The position numbers and the translations under genes were made by a program. From Ravibacter sp037191015 (GTDB lineage Bacteria > Bacteroidota > Bacteroidia > Cytophagales > Spirosomataceae), in contig JBBCKD010000015.1 in the NCBI GenBank assembly GCA_037191015.1, positions 434,001-498,000 of the forward strand: a stretch of DNA of 64,000 nt, read 5' to 3'. Under the pieces are notes generated by a model. The model did no database searches and had not been told where the DNA came from. It worked only from the letters and a program-made list of their open reading frames with translations. Shown here in pieces: positions 58,959 to 64,000 of this stretch (positions are counted from its first letter, which is position 1; each line of letters begins with the position of its first letter).

Positions 58959-60200
58959 ATGTCGCAAGATACAGTGCTCGATCGCTTTATACGGTATGTG
59001 CAGGTCGACACACAGTCCGATCCGTTGTCAGAAACCTTTCCTTCGACCGAAAAGCAAAAGGATCTTGGCCGGATGCTGGTGGCCGAGCTCATCGCTCTTG
59101 GTATCCCTGACGCGCATATGGATGAATCAGGGTATGTATATGGTACAGTGCCGGCCAATACCTCTAAAATGGAGGTCCCGGTGATATGCTTTTGCTCACA
59201 CATGGATACGTCTCCCGATGTTTCGGGAGCAGGCGTAAAGCCTGTGGTGCACTATAATTATGATGGCAGCGACATCGTTCTTCCCGATGATCAGAACCAG
59301 GTTATCCGCCTCCGGGACCATCCGGATCTGGCTTCCCAGATCGGGAATGATATCGTAACGGCGAGCGGGACCACGCTGCTCGGCGCGGACAATAAAGCCG
59401 GCGTAGCGGAAATCATGTCGGCAGTGGCTTTTTTCCAGAGCCGTCCCGAAGTAAAGCACGGTAAAATAAAGATACTTTTTACACCTGATGAAGAGGTAGG
59501 CAGGGGTACGGAGAAGCTGGATCTGAAGAAGCTGGGCGCGGATTTTGCCTATACAGTAGATGGGGAAACGCTTGGCAGCCTTGAAGACGAGACTTTTTCT
59601 GCCGACGGCGTGACGATCAGGATACAGGGCGTGAGCACCCACCCGGGCTTTGCGTTCGGCAAAATGGAAAACGCCATCAGGATAGCCGCAGATATAGTGA
59701 GCGCGCTGCCCAAAGATGGCCTGTCGCCGGAGACTACCCGCGACAGGGAAGGGTTTCTTCATCCCGTTCGCCTGGAAGCGCAGCAGGAAAGCGCCGTCAT
59801 TGAGTTCATTGTTCGCGATTTTGAGGAAAAAGGGCTTGAGGAGAAAGAAACGCTTTTGCTGTCTCTCACGGAACAGGTGCTTTCGCGGTATCCGGGCTCA
59901 TCTTTTGAGTTTGTAGTAAAGGAGCAGTACAGGAATATGGGAACTATACTGGCGAAGCACCCGGAGGTAGTAGATCGTGCTTTGAAAGCGATGGAGCTGA
60001 CCGGACTTATGCCTGTCCGGCAATCCATCAGAGGCGGCACCGACGGCTCCCGGTTGTCATTCATGGGACTGCCATGCCCTAATATCTTTGCGGGTGAGCA
60101 CGCCTTTCACAGCAAGCTGGAGTGGGTTTCGGTACAGGATATGGAGAAAGCCGTCGAGGTGATCGTGAAAATAGCGGAAGTGTGGGAGGCGGAAGCGTGA
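58959..60200 (+). CDS. pepT: Peptidase T
   Basis: A 413-residue cytosolic aminotripeptidase of the M20B family that removes the N-terminal residue from tripeptides. Metal ligands and catalytic residues are seen in CSHMDTSPDVSGA (H81, D83), LLGADNKAGVAEIM, TPDEEVGRGTEKLD, and the dimerisation-domain block QGVSTHPGFAFGKMENAIR. RGGTDGSRLSFMGLPCPNIFAGEHAFHSKLEW closes the protein, with the last histidine ligand. Length matches the family. Confidence 0.96.
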   Translation: MSQDTVLDRFIRYVQVDTQSDPLSETFPSTEKQKDLGRMLVAELIALGIPDAHMDESGYVYGTVPANTSKMEVPVICFCSHMDTSPDVSGAGVKPVVHYNYDGSDIVLPDDQNQVIRLRDHPDLASQIGNDIVTASGTTLLGADNKAGVAEIMSAVAFFQSRPEVKHGKIKILFTPDEEVGRGTEKLDLKKLGADFAYTVDGETLGSLEDETFSADGVTIRIQGVSTHPGFAFGKMENAIRIAADIVSALPKDGLSPETTRDREGFLHPVRLEAQQESAVIEFIVRDFEEKGLEEKETLLLSLTEQVLSRYPGSSFEFVVKEQYRNMGTILAKHPEVVDRALKAMELTGLMPVRQSIRGGTDGSRLSFMGLPCPNIFAGEHAFHSKLEWVSVQDMEKAVEVIVKIAEVWEAEA

Positions 60201-60209
60201 AATGAGTTT

Positions 60210-60243
60210 TTGGGCTAACCCTCTGTTAAACTGCTTACCTTTG
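60210..60243 (+). promoter_or_regulatory. Promoter before trmN6
   Basis: TTG at 60210-60212, a 23-base spacer and TACCTTTG at 60236-60243, an exact -7 match. The leader to the start at 60311 would be about 60 bases. Confidence 0.6.
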
Positions 60244-60310
60244 CTGTTCATTCAGGCTCCCGCCCTGGAAAGACCGGTAAAATATTAAACTGCCAAAATC
60301 TGTAATTCTC

Positions 60311-61039
60311 TTGCCCGGAAACCACTTCTTTAAATTCAAGAGCTTCACGGTTTACCAGGATCTTTGCGCTATGAAAGTCTGCACCGACGCCTGCCTGTTC
60401 GGGGCATGGGCGGATGTAAGCGGCGCAAAGCGTATCCTCGATATTGGTAGCGGAACCGGGTTGCTGTCCCTGATGGCAGCGCAGCGAAACACGGAAGCGC
60501 TGATTGAAGCGGTAGAAGTGGAGGAAGGCGCTTTTCTTCAGACAGGAAAAAACTTTAAGGACAGCCCGTTTGCCCCTAGACTGACGGTTCATCACATGCC
60601 CGTGCAGGAATTTTTCCCGGATCAACGGTTTGACGCTATTATCAGTAATCCGCCTTTTTTTCAAAAAGACCTTAAGTCCCCCGACCAGAAAACCAATACT
60701 GCTCACCATGCCGAAATGCTTGATTTCGCAGCGCTATCTTATGCCGTTGAGCGCCTCCTGGCACCCGGAGGCAGCTTCAGCATACTGTTACCGGTAGCGG
60801 AGAGCGCCCTCTATGAGCAGCAGCAGGGCAGCGACTGGCAGGTAACGCGGGATATGTTGTTGACGCACCGTCCCGGACTACGGCCTTTCAGGCGCATTAT
60901 GACGTTTGCAAGAGCCGGCGAAGCAAAGGGCGCCCCGTCTGGCCGCATCACGGAAGAGCTGCACATCTATGAAGAAAACGGTAAGAATTATAATTCCGGG
61001 TTTAAGGAATATCTTAAAGCTTTTTATCTGGCGTTTTAA
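60311..61039 (+). CDS. trmN6: tRNA1(Val) adenine-37 N6-methyltransferase (TrmN6/YfiC-like)
   Basis: A 242-residue SAM-dependent methyltransferase of the YfiC/TrmN6 family that modifies A37 of tRNA(Val). The family N-terminus FKFKSFTVYQDLCAMKVCTDACLFGAW is present, followed by ILDIGSGTGLLSLMAA and the catalytic NPPFF. The start is TTG at 60311: no ATG lies upstream in frame before a stop, and the next ATG (60371) would remove the conserved FTVYQD block. Likely a single-gene unit with the promoter at 60210-60243. Confidence 0.9.
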   Translation: MPGNHFFKFKSFTVYQDLCAMKVCTDACLFGAWADVSGAKRILDIGSGTGLLSLMAAQRNTEALIEAVEVEEGAFLQTGKNFKDSPFAPRLTVHHMPVQEFFPDQRFDAIISNPPFFQKDLKSPDQKTNTAHHAEMLDFAALSYAVERLLAPGGSFSILLPVAESALYEQQQGSDWQVTRDMLLTHRPGLRPFRRIMTFARAGEAKGAPSGRITEELHIYEENGKNYNSGFKEYLKAFYLAF

Positions 61040-61084
61040 AGGTTTAAATTGCGACCTTTGTCCCCGAAATTGAAACCAGCCCTT

Positions 61085-62077
61085 ATGGCCGAGCCTAGGA
61101 TCCAGATATCAGTCATCGTACCGCTGCTCAATGAAGAAGAATCGTTGGGGGAGCTTCATGACTGGATTGTAAGAGTGATGAAAGCCAACGGCTACAGCTA
61201 TGAGCTGCTGTTGATAGACGACGGCAGCACAGATAATTCCTGGCAGGTAATAGAATCGCTTTCTTTGGCAAATCCGCATGTAAAAGGGATCAGGTTTGTC
61301 CGCAACTACGGAAAAACAGCTGCGTTGCAGACCGGCTTCGAGGCGTGCAGGGGCGAGGTAGTGGTGACAATGGATGCCGACCTCCAGGATAGTCCCGATG
61401 AAATTCCCGCCCTTTATGAGATGATCAGCTCGGGCAGCTACGATCTTGTTTCGGGATGGAAAAAGAAAAGGTATGATCCGTTATCAAAGACGATCCCGAC
61501 AAAGTTGTACAATGGGGTTACCCGCGCTATTTCCGGGATAAAGCTGCATGATTTTAACTGCGGGCTGAAAGCCTACCGGCAGCGGGTAGTCAAGAATATC
61601 ACGATTTACGGCGAGATGCACCGCTACATCCCGGTCATAGCGAAGTGGAACGGCTATGGCAGGATAGGGGAGAAGGTGGTGGAGCACAGGCCGCGCAAAT
61701 ACGGTCGTACAAAGTTTGGTCTCGAACGGTTTCTTTTCGGCTTTCTCGATCTGCTTTCCATCGCTTTTGTGAACAAATTCGGACGCCGCCCCATGCATTT
61801 TTTCGGGGGAGTAGGCACGCTGATGTTTTTGCTGGGCAGCGTGCTGACCGCCTGGGTAATAGGCGAGAAGCTATATAATATTCATGCAGGACTGAAGTTC
61901 CGGAACGCTACCGACAATCCGATGTTCTTCCTGGCGTTGCTGTTTATCGTAGTAGGATCGCAATTGTTCCTGGCGGGTTTCCTGGGAGAATTGCTTGTAA
62001 AGCAGTCGGTTTCGAAGACCAGTGAATACAGCGTTGCTGAAAAAACAGGAGACAGGTCTTACCAGGCAGGCTCCTGA
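61085..62077 (+). CDS. Polyprenyl-phosphate GT2 glycosyltransferase
   Basis: A 330-residue family 2 glycosyltransferase of the DPM/ArnC/GtrB type. The catalytic domain starts QISVIVPLLNEEESLGELHDW, with IDDGSTDNSW and VTMDADLQDSPDEIPAL carrying the metal-binding DxD, then VSGWKKKRYD. Two C-terminal hydrophobic segments (FFGGVGTLMFLLGSVLTAW and FFLALLFIVVGSQLFLAGFLGEL) anchor it to the membrane. It probably transfers a sugar to undecaprenyl phosphate for export. The ATG at 61085 (MAEPRIQISVIVP) is chosen over TTG at 61049, near which GACCTTTG suggests a -7 element. Confidence 0.93.
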   Translation: MAEPRIQISVIVPLLNEEESLGELHDWIVRVMKANGYSYELLLIDDGSTDNSWQVIESLSLANPHVKGIRFVRNYGKTAALQTGFEACRGEVVVTMDADLQDSPDEIPALYEMISSGSYDLVSGWKKKRYDPLSKTIPTKLYNGVTRAISGIKLHDFNCGLKAYRQRVVKNITIYGEMHRYIPVIAKWNGYGRIGEKVVEHRPRKYGRTKFGLERFLFGFLDLLSIAFVNKFGRRPMHFFGGVGTLMFLLGSVLTAWVIGEKLYNIHAGLKFRNATDNPMFFLALLFIVVGSQLFLAGFLGELLVKQSVSKTSEYSVAEKTGDRSYQAGS

Positions 62078-62118
62078 GATGAAAGATAATAAAGTTGTTA
62101 AATTTTTAGAGTTATTAT

Positions 62119-62730
62119 ATGAACGCAAATGTGCACAAGGCTCATCCCTGGCATGGAGTCCCTATCGGAGAACAGGCTCCAAACATCGTAACGGCCTTTA
62201 TTGAAATTGTTCCCACCGATACTGTTAAATACGAGATCGATAAGAATACAGGATACCTGAAGATCGACAGGCCCCAGAAATATTCCAATATCGTACCGGC
62301 TTTGTACGGGTTTATACCCAAAACCTACTGCGCGGAAGGAATAGCTGCGCTGGCCAGGGAAAAATCCGGCAGGGATATTACAAGCGGGGACGGTGATCCG
62401 CTCGACATTCTTGTACTATGTGAAAAAATTATCCCCCACGGCGATTTGCTCTGCGACGCCCGGCCCATCGGCGGCATCAGGCTGATCGACGGCGGCGAAG
62501 CGGACGATAAGATCATCGCAGTATTGAAAGGTGATGTCGTATTCGGCGTCTATACCGATCTGGAGGAAGTGCCCGGCGACGTGATTGAGCGTCTGAAACA
62601 CTATTTCCTCACCTATAAAAACCTGCCTGGCGAGGAAGCTAAAATCCAGATTACCAATGTATACGGGCGCGACGAGGCGATCGACGTGATCCGGACAGCT
62701 GTGGAGGATTACAAGCAGAATTTCTATTGA
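62119..62730 (+). CDS. ppa: Inorganic pyrophosphatase, family I
   Basis: A 203-residue soluble enzyme that hydrolyses pyrophosphate and drives biosynthetic reactions. The metal-binding signature DGDPLDILVL is present, along with FIEIVPTDTVKYEIDKNTGYLKIDRPQKYS, YGFIPKTYC and DDKIIAV. It is somewhat longer than the E. coli enzyme (175 residues), with an insertion around AALAREKSGRDITS, as in many Bacteroidota. It ends 59 bases before a hairpin terminator. Confidence 0.96.
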   Translation: MNANVHKAHPWHGVPIGEQAPNIVTAFIEIVPTDTVKYEIDKNTGYLKIDRPQKYSNIVPALYGFIPKTYCAEGIAALAREKSGRDITSGDGDPLDILVLCEKIIPHGDLLCDARPIGGIRLIDGGEADDKIIAVLKGDVVFGVYTDLEEVPGDVIERLKHYFLTYKNLPGEEAKIQITNVYGRDEAIDVIRTAVEDYKQNFY

Positions 62731-62788
62731 GAATGCTTCGGGAAGTTATGCCTTCAGGCACTATCGCCTGGTAGCGAAATGAATTGAC

Positions 62789-62817
62789 CGCCCGCAAGAT
62801 CATCTTGCGGGCGTTTT
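62789..62817 (+). terminator. Terminator after ppa
   Basis: A perfect ten-base stem CGCCCGCAAG/CTTGCGGGCG (62789-62798 and 62804-62813), five-base loop ATCAT, then four T residues. It separates ppa from the convergent SMR gene and may serve both, though a T-run is found only on the plus strand. Confidence 0.8.
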
Positions 62818-62831
62818 ACAGCCGCTCAGGT

Positions 62832-63158
62832 TTAGCTGGAAACTGCCTTGAGGCCTATTATAGATCCGACCAGCGTAATGATAAAGAATACTCTCCAGAA
62901 ACTGACAGGATCGCGGAATACAAAAATTCCCATTAAAACAGTTCCTACGGCCCCTATCCCGGTCCAGACTGCGTAGGCAGTACCTATAGGAAGGGTTTGC
63001 GTAGCTTTAATTAGCAGCAGCATGCTCAAGGTGATGCAAACGAAAAATCCGCCGTACCACCACCAGGCTTCCGTTCCCGATGCTTCCTTGGCTTTCCCCA
63101 GGCAGGAGGCGAATCCGATCTCAAAGAGCCCTGCAAGAATTAAGATGATCCAGTTCAT
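62832..63158 (-). CDS. SMR-family exporter, Gdx/SugE type
   Basis: A 108-residue small multidrug resistance protein with four membrane helices and the essential glutamate E13 in GLFEIGFA. The motif LPIGTAYAVWTGIGAVGTVLMGI is that of the SugE/Gdx branch, whose characterised members export guanidinium, rather than of the EmrE drug exporters. It acts as a dual-topology dimer. It lies 95 bases downstream of a Crp-family regulator on the same strand; an inverted repeat in the gap (63205-63240) may be the control site. I looked for a guanidine riboswitch and saw none. Confidence 0.88.
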   Translation of the reverse strand: MNWIILILAGLFEIGFASCLGKAKEASGTEAWWWYGGFFVCITLSMLLLIKATQTLPIGTAYAVWTGIGAVGTVLMGIFVFRDPVSFWRVFFIITLVGSIIGLKAVSS

Positions 63159-63204
63159 GTAAAATCGAAGTAATTTTTAAACTATGCAGTATTAAATCAT
63201 AGTC

Positions 63205-63240
63205 GTAAAATTCGGAAAACGTGCCGACTTGGAATTTTAC
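63205..63240. promoter_or_regulatory. Inverted repeat between regulator and SMR gene
   Basis: GTAAAATTC (63205-63213) and GAATTTTAC (63232-63240) are perfect nine-base inverted arms 18 bases apart, in the promoter region of the SMR gene. The arrangement fits a dimeric regulator such as the neighbouring Crp-family protein, but also a stem-loop. Confidence 0.45.
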
Positions 63241-63253
63241 AAATGATAAAAAA

Positions 63254-63817
63254 TCATCTTATTTCAGACCTGATCCTGCTGAGCGATACCTGCGTAATGC
63301 CGAGATAAGAGGCGATATGACCCAACGGCACCCTGCGGAGGAGCTCGGGCTGCCGGGACATTAATTCCAGGTAGCGTTCTTTTGCACTACGAAATTCACG
63401 GGCGATAAGCCTCTCTTCCGTTTTAACCAGCTCTTTCTCCGCAAATTTCCTTCCCCAATTGGCGATGTGCAGATCCCGGGCGTAAAGAAGCTGAACCTGC
63501 CTGGTGTCGAGCTGGTACAATATACTGTCTTCCAGCAGCTCGATGTCTTCATACCCGCTCAGGTTTTCAATGTAGCTCTTCATAGAAATCACCGCGTCCC
63601 CCTCTTTCCCCAGCCAGAACGTGATTTCGGTATCATTTACAATGGAAAAGGCCCTGGCGATTCCTTTTTTGATGAAGAAAAAATGATTTTCTACCCGGCC
63701 GGCTCTGAGCAGCCGGGCTCCCTTCGGGAAGGCTTTTTCACTGCAGATATCCATGAGGGCATGTTTCGAACCGTCAGGTAGAGGGTAGATATGGTCGATA
63801 ATCTGCTCGAAGATCAT
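63254..63817 (-). CDS. Crp/Fnr-family transcriptional regulator
   Basis: A 187-residue regulator with an N-terminal cyclic-nucleotide-binding-like domain (about 1-115, GARLLRAGRVENHFFFIKKGIARAF) and a C-terminal helix-turn-helix (VPLGHIASYLGITQVSLSRIRSEI). It lacks the cysteine cluster of Fnr, and the phosphate-binding residues of Crp are not obvious, so the effector is unknown. Bacteroidota have many short proteins of this kind. It is upstream of the SMR exporter on the same strand and may control it. Confidence 0.92.
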   Translation of the reverse strand: MIFEQIIDHIYPLPDGSKHALMDICSEKAFPKGARLLRAGRVENHFFFIKKGIARAFSIVNDTEITFWLGKEGDAVISMKSYIENLSGYEDIELLEDSILYQLDTRQVQLLYARDLHIANWGRKFAEKELVKTEERLIAREFRSAKERYLELMSRQPELLRRVPLGHIASYLGITQVSLSRIRSEIR

Positions 63818-63835
63818 GGACTGATGGCTTACCCT

Positions 63836-64000
63836 TTAATTGATCTCCAATATCGTTCCTGCGATATGCCTGGTACCCTGGTTGATATTGTAATAATACG
63901 TTACCAGCACCCGGTTTTTGTTGAGCTGAACAGCCCAGGGATACCCCAGGTCGCCGCTGCCGCCGTCTTCTCTGAGAACAATTTCCTGAGCGGTTTCAAA
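63836..64000 (-). CDS. 3' end of a sialidase/BNR-repeat-like protein
   Basis: The minus strand contains 54 codons and a stop that are open to the right edge of the window. The sequence IVLREDGGSGDLGYPW, then NRVLVTYYYN and TRHIAGTILEI resembles the last propeller blades of exo-alpha-sialidase or related BNR-repeat glycosidases. Only the end is in the window, so catalytic residues cannot be checked. It would go with the sialate O-acetylesterase as part of a glycan-scavenging theme. It ends 18 bases before the Crp-family gene on the same strand. Confidence 0.65.
   Translation of the reverse strand, partial: FETAQEIVLREDGGSGDLGYPWAVQLNKNRVLVTYYYNINQGTRHIAGTILEIN

Noticed and set aside
63159..63253. 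Guanidine riboswitch before the Gdx-type exporter
   Set aside because: The 95-base gap shows only an inverted repeat with AT-rich arms; none of the conserved riboswitch motifs I know is visible.

Overview
The window looks like chromosomal DNA of a member of the phylum Bacteroidota with a GC content near 50 percent, probably from the Cytophagales, Sphingobacteriales or Chitinophagales side. This is inferred from several lines of evidence. Two secreted proteins end in type IX secretion (T9SS) sorting domains. Many genes are preceded by the Bacteroidota promoter element TAnnTTTG. Typical Bacteroidota neighbourhoods occur (prmC next to ribD, a free-standing MoxR ATPase, a DUF4838 lipoprotein, an outer-membrane beta-barrel receptor). 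No rRNA, tRNA, CRISPR array, insertion sequence or prophage was recognised.

Layout. 1-2768 (minus): front half of an F-type ATPase operon in the order atpD-atpC-atpQ-atpR-atpB, the signature of the laterally transferred N-ATPase; it runs off the left edge. 3.1-13.2 kb: NAD(P)HX repair enzyme, a 49-residue membrane protein, a FUSC-type membrane protein, a T9SS cargo protein with repeated L-domain-like units, a GH13 enzyme, a Uma2-family nuclease, an MFS transporter and a secreted thioredoxin-like protein. 13.2-25.6 kb: secreted SGNH esterase, YceI lipoprotein, orphan TPR histidine kinase, outer-membrane receptor, MscS channel, YjbQ, MutS2. 25.6-39 kb: mostly housekeeping (A-type Fe-S protein, NUMOD4-HNH protein, lgt, moxR, prmC, ribD, a MFS-GHMP kinase-aroE operon, queD-folE, a leucine-rich-repeat protein). 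39-53.7 kb: carbohydrate and scavenging block with a cytochrome c-fused dehydrogenase-like protein, LacI and AraC regulators, sugar porter, mannonate dehydratase, sialate O-acetylesterase, an unknown polytopic membrane protein, a tandem GDPD protein and an M20 amidohydrolase. 53.8-64 kb: SF1 helicase, uvrC with a small overlapping gene, marC, MazG-like pyrophosphatase, pepT, trmN6, a GT2 glycosyltransferase, pyrophosphatase, an SMR exporter, a Crp-type regulator, and the 3' end of a sialidase-like gene.

How the parts may work together (inference): the 44.6-47.0 kb genes form a hexuronate uptake and dehydration unit flanked by two regulators and closed by a strong terminator. The esterases, DUF4838 protein, GH13 enzyme and the sialidase-like gene point to glycan scavenging.

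The most noteworthy items are the N-ATPase operon, two short genes of 49 and 50 codons, two families of dispersed palindromic repeats, a hairpin made from the mirrored 3' ends of two convergent genes, several palindromes in promoter regions, and an A-type Fe-S protein without its C-terminal CxC motif. I did not find a clearly new multi-gene defence or metabolic system; most of the window is ordinary chromosome.
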